Shown here: in pieces, positions 1 through 6,457 of the stretch | Position numbering within the stretch: the stretch's first letter is position 1 | Layout: each line of letters opens with the position of its first letter | From: Oscillospiraceae bacterium | GTDB lineage: Bacteria > Bacillota_A > Clostridia > Oscillospirales > Oscillospiraceae | NCBI GenBank assembly: GCA_017456105.1 | Contig: JAFTKA010000006.1 | Span: 1-28,488, forward strand | Direction: 5' to 3' | Length of the DNA: 28,488 nt | Notes under the pieces: model-generated | Seen by the model: the letters and a program-made list of their open reading frames with translations, nothing else | Database searches by the model: none | Told to the model about the DNA's origin: nothing | Program-made: the position numbers and the translations under genes

Positions 1-1073
1 CCGGCGAGTTCGGCCGAATCATGGCTTGGGCTGACAAGTACCGCACGCTGAAGGTCCGTACCAACGCTGACTCCCCCCGAGATGCCAAGAAGGCTCGCGA
101 GCTGGGTGCTGAGGGTATCGGTCTGTGCCGTACCGAGCATATGTTCTTCGAGGAAGGCCGTATCGATTCCTTCCGTGAGATGATCTGCTCCGACACCGTT
201 GAAGAGCGTGAGGCTGCTCTGGCTAAGATCCTGCCCATGCAGCAGGCTGACTTCGAGGGTCTGTACGAGGTTATGGAAGGCAACCCCGTTTGCATCCGCT
301 TCCTGGATCCCCCTCTGCACGAGTTTGTACCCACCACTGAGGAAGACATCGCCGCTCTGGCCGCAACTCAGGGCAAGACCGTTCAGCAGATCAAGGACAT
401 CATTGCTTCCCTGCACGAGTTCAACCCCATGATGGGCCACCGTGGCTGCCGTCTGTCCGTAACCTACCCCGAGATCGCTGCTATGCAGACCAAGGCTGTG
501 ATCCGTGCTGCTATCACCACCAAGAAGAATCACCCCGACTGGACCATGGTTCCCGAGATCATGATTCCCCTGGTTGGCGACGTGAAGGAGCTGAAGTACG
601 TTAAGGACGTGGTTGTGAAGACCGCTGACGCTGAGATCGCCGCTGCTGGCGTGAAACTTCAGTACGAGGTCGGCACCATGATCGAGATCCCCAGAGCATG
701 CTTGACTGCTGACGAGATCGCTAAGGAAGCTGAGTTCTTCTGCTTCGGCACCAACGACCTGACTCAGATGACCTTCGGCTTCTCCCGTGATGACGCCGGC
801 AAGTTCCTGAACGCTTACTACGACACCAAGATCTACGAGAATGATCCCTTCGCCAAGCTGGATCAGACCGGTGTTGGTCAGCTGATGGAGATGGCTATCT
901 CCAAGGCTAAGGCAACCGGCAACAAGCTGCACTACGGTATCTGCGGCGAGCACGGCGGCGACCCTGTCTCCGTTGAGTTCTGCCACAAGATCGGCCTGGA
1001 CTACGTGTCCTGCAGCCCCTTCCGTGTTCCCATCGCCCGCCTTGCCGCCGCCCAGGCCGCTATCAAGGGCTAA
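1..1073 (+). CDS. ppdK: Pyruvate, phosphate dikinase, C-terminal part (5' end outside window)
   Basis: This is the C-terminal ~357 residues of a protein normally near 875-880 residues; the frame is open from base 3, so the first ATG at 21 is internal. PPDK interconverts pyruvate, ATP and phosphate with phosphoenolpyruvate, AMP and pyrophosphate in the cytoplasm, and in anaerobes often works glycolytically. The sequence carries the PEP/pyruvate-binding TIM-barrel motifs: GLCRTEHMFF and RFLDPPLHEF (substrate-binding arginines), MMGHRGCR, PEIMIPLVG, FGTNDLTQMT, and the catalytic-cysteine motif GICGEHGGDP followed by SCSPFRVPIARLAAAQA, which is the family's end. The phosphohistidine and ATP-grasp domains must lie upstream. 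A strong terminator follows directly. Identification is from family motifs and is very secure. Confidence 0.97.
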   Translation, partial: GEFGRIMAWADKYRTLKVRTNADSPRDAKKARELGAEGIGLCRTEHMFFEEGRIDSFREMICSDTVEEREAALAKILPMQQADFEGLYEVMEGNPVCIRFLDPPLHEFVPTTEEDIAALAATQGKTVQQIKDIIASLHEFNPMMGHRGCRLSVTYPEIAAMQTKAVIRAAITTKKNHPDWTMVPEIMIPLVGDVKELKYVKDVVVKTADAEIAAAGVKLQYEVGTMIEIPRACLTADEIAKEAEFFCFGTNDLTQMTFGFSRDDAGKFLNAYYDTKIYENDPFAKLDQTGVGQLMEMAISKAKATGNKLHYGICGEHGGDPVSVEFCHKIGLDYVSCSPFRVPIARLAAAQAAIKG

Positions 1074-1083
1074 TTGCTATAAT

Positions 1084-1116
1084 AAAAATCCCGCCGAAAA
1101 ATCGGCGGGATTTTTT
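1084..1116 (+). terminator. Intrinsic terminator of ppdK
   Basis: A perfect 10-bp stem (1088-1097 with 1102-1111) around an AAAA loop, preceded by A's and followed by a T run, begins about 10 bases after the ppdK stop codon. Confidence 0.93.
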
Positions 1117-1135
1117 AGTGTAATTGGACAGAGCT

Positions 1136-1192
1136 TGTAGGGAATGCATTTATGCATTCCGTATTGCGGAACGGATAAATCCGTTCCCTACA
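1136..1192. repeat. Palindromic double-hairpin intergenic repeat, copy 1
   Basis: A 57-bp element is bounded by TGTAGGG and CCCTACA. It holds two 8-bp hairpins with 4-base loops, at 1141-1160 and 1168-1187. A 54-bp relative lies at 25517-25572 with the same ends and the same two-hairpin plan. Stem bases differ between copies in a compensated way, so the fold appears to be what is kept. It resembles short non-coding palindromic elements scattered in clostridial genomes. No ORF is present. Confidence 0.85.
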
Positions 1193-1210
1193 TAGAGAAC
1201 TGTTTGAATT

Positions 1211-1240
1211 TGTAGGGCGGGAGCAAGCCCCCGCCCTACA
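1211..1240. repeat. Single-hairpin repeat with TGTAGGG ends
   Basis: An 11-bp perfect inverted repeat (1211-1221 with 1230-1240) encloses an 8-base loop. Its ends TGTAGGG/CCCTACA are those of the neighbouring double-hairpin repeat, but the inner sequence is GC-rich and different. It sits just downstream of the minus-strand XRE gene, but no T run follows on that strand, so a terminator role is doubtful. Confidence 0.75.
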
Positions 1241-1247
1241 ATACAGA

Positions 1248-1475
1248 TTATTTCTTAGGATATGGTGCCTTTTGGTCAGTTAGTCCAAGAAGATAATCGA
1301 CGCTGACACGGTGGAACTGAGCCAAAGCAACTAAAACCTGCGGCGGGATCATACGTTCCCCACTTTCATAATAAGCGTAGGCTCTTTGCGGAACATTGAT
1401 CTGTTTTCCAAGTTCTGCCTGCGTGAGGTCGGCATCTTCTCTTAAATTACGGATTCTATCATATTTTTTAGCCAT
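1248..1475 (-). CDS. XRE-family helix-turn-helix repressor
   Basis: A 75-residue protein that is essentially one Cro/C1-type HTH domain. It runs from IRNLREDADLTQAELGKQ through a second helix with RAYAYYESGER to SVDYLLGLTD, the usual end of this domain. Such proteins bind short palindromes and commonly repress phage-like or toxin-antitoxin-like genes. The frame is open to a GTG at 1493, but ATG at 1475 (MAKKYDRI) has the better-placed GGTGATGA upstream; ATG at 1481 is the alternative. It is transcribed away from a small unknown gene at 1589, and the space between holds two matching palindromes, its likely operators. Its own promoter is not clear. Confidence 0.88.
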   Translation of the reverse strand: MAKKYDRIRNLREDADLTQAELGKQINVPQRAYAYYESGERMIPPQVLVALAQFHRVSVDYLLGLTDQKAPYPKK

Positions 1476-1500
1476 TGTCATCACCAACGACACTATACCT

Positions 1501-1546
1501 TAGAACGTTTTGTTCTATTGACATTTTGAACATTTTGTTCTAAAAT
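1501..1546 (+). promoter_or_regulatory. Promoter with two operator palindromes
   Basis: TTGACA at 1518-1523 and TAAAAT at 1541-1546, spaced 17 bp, form a near-consensus promoter reading into the gene at 1589. Two 17-bp palindromes overlap it: TAGAACGTTTTGTTCTA (1501-1517), abutting the -35, and TTGAACATTTTGTTCTA (1526-1542), in the spacer and first base pairs of the -10. Their centres are 25 bp apart. This is the layout expected for repression by the XRE protein encoded next door; that link is inferred. Confidence 0.8.
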
Positions 1547-1588
1547 ATTTACAACCCAGAAAATAATAGTGTTGAAGGGGTGGGCTTT

Positions 1589-1876
1589 ATGGACGAATTT
1601 GGCTGTGATTACGAGAGTAGGACTGTCGGTGAAAGTATTACCAAATATAACATACCCAATGACTGGTGTGCCGAATTCGATGCTTATGGTGATGTCTATC
1701 CCATTATTTGCATGCAAGTAGATCAAATCCGTAAAACCGCTGCTTTAATGGATTTAAGGCTCAGAATTGCGGAAGATGGTGAATACGCAGGATGTATGGT
1801 AGACACAGACCGAAAGGCCATCGCTTTCAAAATCAATTATATAAGCGACTTGGTAAAGGCAATGGGAACAGAATAA
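1589..1876 (+). CDS. Small protein of unknown function, divergent from XRE gene
   Basis: I do not recognise this 95-residue protein. It is acidic at the start (MDEFGCDYESR), with four cysteines at irregular spacing, no membrane segment and no signal peptide. The frame opens at a GTG at 1580, but ATG at 1589 has GAAGGGG at 1574-1580 at the right distance. It is driven by the operator-flanked promoter at 1501-1546, so the XRE protein probably keeps it off by default. The module is visibly more AT-rich than its neighbours, with TTA and ATA codons, which fits acquisition by transfer. The pair resembles phage- or toxin-linked regulatory pairs, but the sequence shows no toxin motif. Confidence 0.72.
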   Translation: MDEFGCDYESRTVGESITKYNIPNDWCAEFDAYGDVYPIICMQVDQIRKTAALMDLRLRIAEDGEYAGCMVDTDRKAIAFKINYISDLVKAMGTE

Positions 1877-1907
1877 AAAACCGTCTTCCGAGAGGAAGAC
1901 GGTTTTT
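1876..1907. terminator. Bidirectional terminator between unknown gene and ferritin
   Basis: A perfect 14-bp stem (1876-1889 with 1894-1907) around a GAGA loop has A's on the left and T's on the right. It overlaps the last base of the upstream stop codon and can end the convergent ferritin transcript as well. Confidence 0.92.
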
Positions 1908-1939
1908 ATAAATTGCCCCTCGGGCAAGAAATTGTGCAA

Positions 1940-2449
1940 TCAGAGGACCAGAGAGGGTGCGGTATAGACTCTTGCGGCCAGCTCCTGATTGAGCATATAC
2001 AGGCTCTTGGGGTCGGAGCCGAACAGCTCCATTTTCGTGATCATATCATTGGCATTGGTTTCTTCCTCGCCCTGCTCTTTCACGAACCAGTCAAGAAACT
2101 GCATGGTGCGGAAATCTTTCACATCGTATGCGGCGGCATAGATATCGTGGATCAGCGAGGTAACGTACTGCTCGTGTTCCAGTCCCGCCTTCAGCACGTC
2201 CATGTGGCAGGAAAACACCTTGTCGGGCTTTGCGATTGCTTCCAGCGTAACCTTTTGGTTTTCGTTCTGCAGGTACTGATAGAACAGCATCGCGTGGTCC
2301 CGCTCCTCCTGAGCCTGGATCTTATACCAGTTTGCAAAGCCGTCCAGGCCCGCGTCCTCAAAATAGTTGGAAAAATCCAGATAAAGATATGCAGAATAAA
2401 ATTCCTTGTTGATCTGCTGATTTAATAGCTCGTGTACTTTCGCGTTCAT
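1940..2449 (-). CDS. ftnA: Non-haem bacterial ferritin
   Basis: A 169-residue ferritin, close to the usual FtnA length. It stores iron as a mineral core in a 24-subunit cytoplasmic shell and oxidises Fe(II) at a di-iron centre. All expected ferroxidase ligands are visible: E16, E49 and H52 (in AQEERDHAM), E93 (in LEHEQYV), Q126 and E129 (in VKEQGEEET). They align with E. coli FtnA at a shift of one residue. The start ATG is preceded by GGAGG. It has its own promoter at 2496-2524 and a shared terminator, so it is monocistronic. A PerR operator was not seen upstream. It belongs with the perR/reverse rubrerythrin cluster at 22.5-23.9 kb in function, not by linkage. Confidence 0.96.
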   Translation of the reverse strand: MNAKVHELLNQQINKEFYSAYLYLDFSNYFEDAGLDGFANWYKIQAQEERDHAMLFYQYLQNENQKVTLEAIAKPDKVFSCHMDVLKAGLEHEQYVTSLIHDIYAAAYDVKDFRTMQFLDWFVKEQGEEETNANDMITKMELFGSDPKSLYMLNQELAARVYTAPSLVL

Positions 2450-2495
2450 TATTTCGCCTCCATATCAAGATTGCCGATCTCTTTCCGGCAAGTTT

Positions 2496-2524
2496 ATGAT
2501 AGCATCGGCAAGCTAAAAATTCAA
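2496..2524 (-). promoter_or_regulatory. Promoter of ferritin gene
   Basis: Read on the minus strand, TTGAAT (2524-2519) and TATCAT (2501-2496) are spaced 17 bp, about 45 bases upstream of the ferritin start. Confidence 0.65.
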
Positions 2525-2570
2525 GAATTCTGTGATGAATTTACTTAAATTTAATATTCCCGGTGGCGTA

Positions 2571-2599
2571 TTGCACCCTGCGTAAAAGCGTGCTATTAT
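2571..2599 (+). promoter_or_regulatory. Promoter of the HEPN-like operon
   Basis: TTGCAC (2571-2576) and TATTAT (2594-2599) are spaced 17 bp. A TG-like extension precedes the -10, and AGGAGGTG follows at 2606, giving a very short leader before the ATG at 2619. Confidence 0.7.
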
Positions 2600-2618
2600 A
2601 ATATCAGGAGGTGCTGCC

Positions 2619-3026
2619 ATGACACTGGAAGAATATCGAATCAAGCACAGCATGCTCATAGAGAAGTATCAGCGGATCGAATTTGATCTGGAAGGCCTCT
2701 ATGCGGCACTTTCCTATGATTCGTTTTCCGAAGCCCTTCAGGAGATCGAAAAGGACTCCATCGGTGGAGTGGTCCGGGAGATCAAAAGGATCGAGGATCA
2801 GCAAAGAATCGTGGTCTTCACGGAAAAGGAATATGAGGAACTGGACGAAATCCGGGAGCGAAGAAACTTCTGGAGCCACAAATGCTATGTAGAGCCCTGG
2901 GATAAAACAGGTACTCCCAGAAACGCCAAGGAGCTTTCTGCGGATCTGCAGAAAGCGGATATGGTCTCAGAATGGCTGTATCAAATCACACGAACATATA
3001 TGCATAAAAGACTGGATCGCACATAA
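2619..3026 (+). CDS. HEPN-like small helical protein
   Basis: A 135-residue soluble protein, predicted mostly helical, with no signal peptide. Residues 82-87 read RNFWSH, which fits the R-x4-6-H pattern (N after R) of HEPN-domain ribonucleases, and a charged helix of E and R precedes it, as in that superfamily. In HEPN proteins the R and H cleave RNA, often in toxin-antitoxin or phage-defence systems. The assignment rests on one motif and helical context, so it is a hypothesis. The start ATG follows AGGAGGTG at good spacing. It is first in a two-gene operon; the next gene starts 11 bases after its stop. No nucleotidyltransferase (MNT) partner is present. Confidence 0.6.
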   Translation: MTLEEYRIKHSMLIEKYQRIEFDLEGLYAALSYDSFSEALQEIEKDSIGGVVREIKRIEDQQRIVVFTEKEYEELDEIRERRNFWSHKCYVEPWDKTGTPRNAKELSADLQKADMVSEWLYQITRTYMHKRLDRT

Positions 3027-3037
3027 AGGAGATTAAA

Positions 3038-3529
3038 ATGGACAGTTCGGTAAAGCAGTGTATTGAGATCAGAAAAGACTTTTTTGAAAAATACTATTCC
3101 GTGCCGGAAGCCGTGCAACCGGACGTAGCGGCCTTTGTTGCCCGAATGACAGAGCTTGGAGAGCAGGCAAGCGATGCACAGGATTTTGAGGCAAAATTTG
3201 CCGCAAACGGACTGCAGGAGCAGCTGAATGCCTTGCTGATCCGCTGCACGCCCAAGCCTTATAAAATGACGGCGGAAGAAAAGGCCTCTGCCAAAGAAAC
3301 CGCAAAAGAAATCTTTAAGGAAGATCGCTCCCGCATTTTGAAAGAGGAAGTCGAGGACGCGGTAGATTTTGCGTCGGTGATGGCTGAGGAGGAGCTGATC
3401 GTGCTAAAACGCAGGGCGATGATTGAAGCGGGTGTTTATGATGACTATACCCGTGCGACCAATGTGGTGGAGTTTGCCAAGGACGCTGGCAGCTTGTTCA
3501 AGGGCCTGTTCAAAAAGAAAAAGAAATAA
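3038..3529 (+). CDS. Unknown helical protein, second gene of HEPN-like operon
   Basis: I do not recognise this 163-residue protein. It is charged and predicted all-helical, with no membrane segment. A central stretch rich in E, K and A (about residues 79-125) could form a coiled coil. The end is strongly basic (GLFKGLFKKKKK-like), preceded by a short amphipathic stretch, which could touch membrane or nucleic acid. AAGGAG at 3027-3032 precedes the ATG. Being 11 bases behind the HEPN-like gene, with a terminator straight after, it probably works with that product. Whether it is an antitoxin or a binding partner cannot be told from the sequence. Confidence 0.72.
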   Translation: MDSSVKQCIEIRKDFFEKYYSVPEAVQPDVAAFVARMTELGEQASDAQDFEAKFAANGLQEQLNALLIRCTPKPYKMTAEEKASAKETAKEIFKEDRSRILKEEVEDAVDFASVMAEEELIVLKRRAMIEAGVYDDYTRATNVVEFAKDAGSLFKGLFKKKKK

Positions 3530-3570
3530 GGATACCGTCGCTGGAGACCAGCGACGGTATCCTTATTTTT
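3525..3570. terminator. Bidirectional terminator with a perfect 20-bp stem
   Basis: Bases 3525-3544 pair perfectly with 3548-3567 around an AGA loop. The left arm contains the stop codon of the plus-strand gene (3527-3529), and the right arm contains that of the minus-strand gene (3563-3565). A T run follows on the plus strand. Confidence 0.92.
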
Positions 3571-4195
3571 CAGCGTAAAGAATGACATATTTTTCCTTAA
3601 TATAGCGGAAGAAGCCGACGCTGCCGCCGATCAGACCGAAACCCCAGCGGTTCTTTACACAGGAAACATACCGCAGCTGAGGATTCTTTTCCTCCCACTT
3701 GCGGCGGAATTTCTCCAGCTTCGTACCCACAAAGACCCGATGCTTCATTTCCTCAGCGATCTGATATTTTTCAGACTGCTGGGAGGGGACATAGTCCAGC
3801 TTGATCTGACGGACATCAAGGCCCACCCGGGAGGTGTTCACCTGCATATCCTTAATAAGGAGCTTGTCCTGCCGGGCAAGCCAGGCATTTGCCTGAGCGA
3901 CGGAGTCAAATGTGCAGCTGTAGTGCATGATACCCACCATTTCACCGGCCTTTTCTTCCAGCTTGGAGGCGATGGCGTCAACAAGCTTTCCTTCGGGAAT
4001 ACCGGGGACGAAAATCGTAACGCCGTACTTGGTTTCGGTGTTTTTTAAGGTATCCCGCAATTCGTCATAGGCAGTGCGGACATCGCCGCAGGCTCTCTTG
4101 GCGGTCAGGTATTTTTTGACGGCGGCAAAAAGCAGCTTCTTATCGTTGGGGTCAATAATTTGCAGATCCAGCTTAACGGGCTTTTTGGTTTCCAT
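3563..4195 (-). CDS. Conserved-looking protein of unknown function
   Basis: A 210-residue protein I cannot assign. It is soluble and mixed alpha/beta, with a glycine-rich hydrophobic patch near the end (FGLIGGSVGFFRYIKEKY) that may be a short membrane-associated turn. The frame opens at 4255, but that part overlaps the promoter. An AAGGAG motif lies 2 bases from ATG 4201 and 8 bases from ATG 4195, so 4195 (METKKPVKLD) is preferred. The N-terminal third has a run of charged helices (KKYLTAKRACGD, YDELRDTLKN). It is a single gene between its own promoter at 4232-4259 and the shared terminator at 3525-3570. No cysteine or catalytic motif stands out. Confidence 0.8.
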   Translation of the reverse strand: METKKPVKLDLQIIDPNDKKLLFAAVKKYLTAKRACGDVRTAYDELRDTLKNTETKYGVTIFVPGIPEGKLVDAIASKLEEKAGEMVGIMHYSCTFDSVAQANAWLARQDKLLIKDMQVNTSRVGLDVRQIKLDYVPSQQSEKYQIAEEMKHRVFVGTKLEKFRRKWEEKNPQLRYVSCVKNRWGFGLIGGSVGFFRYIKEKYVILYAEK

Positions 4196-4231
4196 TTCCA
4201 TCTCTCCTTGTTTTGTTTGGTTTGTAAGTCC

Positions 4232-4259
4232 ATTATAGCAAACCGGCAGGAACATTCAA
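4232..4259 (-). promoter_or_regulatory. Promoter of the unknown gene ending at 3563
   Basis: On the minus strand, TTGAAT (4259-4254) and TATAAT (4237-4232) are spaced 16 bp. Just upstream (4260-4340) lies an AT-rich stretch with two copies of ATTGTTCCTA exactly 42 bp apart, possible activator sites. Confidence 0.65.
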
Positions 4260-4340
4260 GAGAACACGAAAAAATAATATTGTTCCTATTTTGAGCAAAT
4301 ATTATGATATAGAATTGAAAATTGTTCCTAAAAGAAGAAC

Positions 4341-4368
4341 AAAAAAGAGCCCCGCAGGGCTCTTTTTT
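4341..4368 (-). terminator. Terminator of the lipoprotein gene
   Basis: A perfect 12-bp stem (4341-4352 with 4357-4368) around a CGCA loop, with A's on the left arm giving a U run on the minus strand. It lies just beyond the stop codon at 4377. Confidence 0.9.
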
Positions 4369-4376
4369 GTATGGGA

Positions 4377-4778
4377 TCAGTTTTTTACAAAGATATAGGT
4401 GGTGCCTTCTGCATACAGGGTTGCTTTGCCGTCCTTGACGGAGAATTCGTAGGTAAGTGCGTTATTACCGGCTCTCCACATCTGGCTTTCGGAGAACTCC
4501 ATATCCGCACGCTGGCCCAACAGGCACAGGAGGGCAGTGTTATCGCTGTAAAGCTCCAAATAGGTATCGCCCATCATTTCCAGAGAGTTTTCCAGCAGCT
4601 CACCGGAGGCCTCGGTGCCGTCGTCCCATTGAATGGACTGGATTTCATACCGGCCGGTGGCATACTGCTTTACGGAGGAGTCGTCCGCAGGGGCATCTCC
4701 GCTGCCGCAGGCACAAAGGCACAGAAGGCTTCCCAGCACCAACAAAAAGCACAGAATAGTTCTAAAAGACTTTTTCAT
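4377..4778 (-). CDS. Small secreted lipoprotein
   Basis: A 133-residue protein with a clear lipoprotein signal: MKK, a hydrophobic stretch of about 15 residues, then LCAC with the lipid-bearing cysteine at C24, followed by GSGD. The mature ~110 residues look like a small beta-rich domain. Segments such as GRYEIQSIQW, YLELYSDNTALL and ALTYEFSVKDGKATLY recall the lipocalin-like domains of many Firmicutes lipoproteins; that resemblance is only suggestive. It should sit on the outer face of the membrane. GGAGAGG precedes the ATG. It has its own promoter and terminator, so it is monocistronic. Confidence 0.9.
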   Translation of the reverse strand: MKKSFRTILCFLLVLGSLLCLCACGSGDAPADDSSVKQYATGRYEIQSIQWDDGTEASGELLENSLEMMGDTYLELYSDNTALLCLLGQRADMEFSESQMWRAGNNALTYEFSVKDGKATLYAEGTTYIFVKN

Positions 4779-4822
4779 AATAAATTCCTCTCCTGTCTAA
4801 ATTGCGGAAAATTTCCATACCC

Positions 4823-4852
4823 AGTATACCACACCACCGCAGAGAAAAGCAA
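4823..4852 (-). promoter_or_regulatory. Promoter of the lipoprotein gene
   Basis: On the minus strand, TTGCTT (4852-4847) and TATACT (4828-4823) are spaced 18 bp, about 45 bases ahead of the ATG at 4778. It diverges from the promoter at 4878-4907. Confidence 0.65.
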
Positions 4853-4877
4853 GCCTGCCACATTTTTTGCAAAGCGG

Positions 4878-4907
4878 TTGACATAGCGGAAACCCCTTTG
4901 GTAAAAT
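4878..4907 (+). promoter_or_regulatory. Promoter of the acyltransferase gene
   Basis: TTGACA (4878-4883) and TAAAAT (4902-4907) are spaced 18 bp, 38 bases ahead of the TTG start at 4946. Confidence 0.75.
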
Positions 4908-4945
4908 AGGGTTATCTTATTTCAGAAAGCCGTGGAGAAAACGCT

Positions 4946-5728
4946 TTGAAAACGAAAGAACGAGTTATTTATTATAAAGATGAACAAAATGATGATTTTT
5001 CCGGGCTGAAGATCAAGGTCAAGCCCCTGGGGGAAAAGTTCCGGTATATCCGCACCGGCCGGCTTTTCAAGACCTTTGAATTCCTGTTCTACTATAGCAT
5101 TATGATCCCGGTGGTGTATATGCTGCAAAAGGTGTACTCCCATCAGAAATTTGCCAATCGGAAGGTACTGAAGCAGGGAAAGAAGGACGGCTGCTTTTTG
5201 GTCAGCAACCACACCCAGGTCCAGAGCGATTCCTACATAGGGCCTTTGGCGGTGTTCCCGAAAAAATGCTTTATTATCAGCAACCCCGATGTACTTTCTT
5301 TGCGGGGTATGCGATTGGGCATGCAGGCCTACGGCGTGATCCCCCTGGGCAGCAATTTGGAGGAGAAGAAAGCGTTTTTAGATTGTGTGGAGACAAGACT
5401 CCGGGAAAGAAAATCGGTGATCGTGTATCCGGAGGCCCATGTCTGGCCCTACTATACCGGAGTCCGGCCCTTTGATTATCAGGCATTCTGGTATCTGTCC
5501 CGGCAGAAAAAACCCATGTTCGTACTGACCAATTGCTATCAAAAGCGAAGATTGGGCAAACGCCCGAAGATCGTAACCTATGCCGACGGACCGTTCTATC
5601 CCCGCAGCGACTTAGGTGAGATCGAAGCGGCAAAGGAGCTGCGGGATATTGCCTATGAAACCATGTGCAGAAGGACCCGGGAACACTCCACCTGTGAGTA
5701 TATCAAGTACGTGAAAACACCTGTGTAA
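4946..5728 (+). CDS. PlsC-like acyltransferase with variant HX5D motif
   Basis: A 260-residue glycerolipid-type acyltransferase. These enzymes move an acyl chain from acyl-ACP or acyl-CoA to a glycerol-phosphate or related acceptor at the inner membrane. The catalytic block is NHTQVQSD (H89, D95), which has five residues between H and D where PlsC usually has four. The later block is VYPEAHVWPY (E163) in place of the usual PEGTRS. One hydrophobic stretch (about residues 46-60, LFYYSIMIPVVYML) can hold it on the membrane. The start is TTG at 4946, with GGAG at 4934-4937 eight bases before; no ATG in this frame would keep the N-terminus. The acceptor is unknown; a role in cell-envelope lipid synthesis is inferred. 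Confidence 0.85.
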   Translation: MKTKERVIYYKDEQNDDFSGLKIKVKPLGEKFRYIRTGRLFKTFEFLFYYSIMIPVVYMLQKVYSHQKFANRKVLKQGKKDGCFLVSNHTQVQSDSYIGPLAVFPKKCFIISNPDVLSLRGMRLGMQAYGVIPLGSNLEEKKAFLDCVETRLRERKSVIVYPEAHVWPYYTGVRPFDYQAFWYLSRQKKPMFVLTNCYQKRRLGKRPKIVTYADGPFYPRSDLGEIEAAKELRDIAYETMCRRTREHSTCEYIKYVKTPV

Positions 5729-5758
5729 TTGACAAAAAAGAGGAAAAAGTGTTATAAT
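5729..5758 (+). promoter_or_regulatory. Promoter of the zinc-ribbon membrane protein operon
   Basis: TTGACA (5729-5734) starts on the base after the upstream stop codon, and TATAAT (5753-5758) follows after 18 bp. Confidence 0.8.
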
Positions 5759-5791
5759 CCTACTATCCAAATGAGAAAGGACGTGTTTAAC

Positions 5792-6181
5792 ATGGCTTTT
5801 TGCAAATATTGTGGAGCATCTCTTGATAACGACAGCCTGTTTTGTGCATCTTGCGGTGCAAAGGTAACCCAGACAGCACCTGTTCCCCAGGTCCAGGGCC
5901 GGGGTCTTGCGATCGCTTCGCTGATATTGAGCATTATCGGCCTGGCGGCAGGCTTTGGTATGCTGATGGTGTCCATCAATATGTCCGCAAGGCCGTCAAT
6001 GTTAATGGCATCGATCCTCTATTATCCGATCCCGCTGCTGGCGGTGCTTTTTGCAACGAATGCCAGAAAAAAGGGATACGTTTACGGCATTAGCAAAAGC
6101 GGTCTGATCATGGGAATCGCCGGTCTGGCGGAACTTTCATTGGCAATTTTGATCCTGACCGCGGGACTGTTGGCCAGATAA
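5792..6181 (+). CDS. Zinc-ribbon membrane protein, DUF4190-like
   Basis: A 129-residue protein with an N-terminal zinc ribbon (C4, C7, C18, C21 in FCKYCG...FCASCG), a short Q/P linker, then three hydrophobic segments at about residues 38-60, 69-88 and 104-126. The pattern zinc ribbon plus a few helices with a central GxxxG-rich stretch is typical of DUF4190-type proteins, whose role is unknown. The open frame extends upstream through the promoter, so the ATG at 5792, with GAAAGGA before it, is taken as the start. It is co-transcribed with the two-helix protein that starts 26 bases later. Confidence 0.85.
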   Translation: MAFCKYCGASLDNDSLFCASCGAKVTQTAPVPQVQGRGLAIASLILSIIGLAAGFGMLMVSINMSARPSMLMASILYYPIPLLAVLFATNARKKGYVYGISKSGLIMGIAGLAELSLAILILTAGLLAR

Positions 6182-6207
6182 AATATTCACAGAAAAAGGA
6201 GAACATT

Positions 6208-6429
6208 ATGAAAAAAAGTGCAGCATTTATGATTGCCGGTATTTGTGCAATTCTGTTGGCCTTTGCCATGGATGTCATCATCTGCTTTGTGATGGATTTT
6301 GCCAATATGACGGCCATGGGTGATTTTCAGAAATACGCCTACCTGGCAGGCGACATTCTGTTTGCCGCCGCAGGTATCCTGATGATCGGCTACAGCAGAA
6401 AGCTTAAAAAGCAGGAAGAAGAGAAATAA
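6208..6429 (+). CDS. Two-helix small membrane protein
   Basis: A 73-residue protein with two hydrophobic helices (about residues 6-30 and 44-62) and a charged lysine/glutamate tail (SRKLKKQEEEK) that probably faces the cytoplasm. No family is recognised. AAAGGAG at 6195-6201 precedes the ATG. It is the second gene after the promoter at 5729-5758, and a shared terminator begins inside its stop codon region. A structural or accessory role for the upstream zinc-ribbon membrane protein is possible but unproven. Confidence 0.8.
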   Translation: MKKSAAFMIAGICAILLAFAMDVIICFVMDFANMTAMGDFQKYAYLAGDILFAAAGILMIGYSRKLKKQEEEK

Positions 6430-6457
6430 AAAAGAGGCCCTTGGGCCTCTTTTTTAT
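6426..6457. terminator. Bidirectional terminator
   Basis: A 14-bp stem (6426-6439 with 6444-6457) around CTTG, A-rich on the left and T-rich on the right. It lies between the convergent genes ending at 6429 and 6458. Confidence 0.92.
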
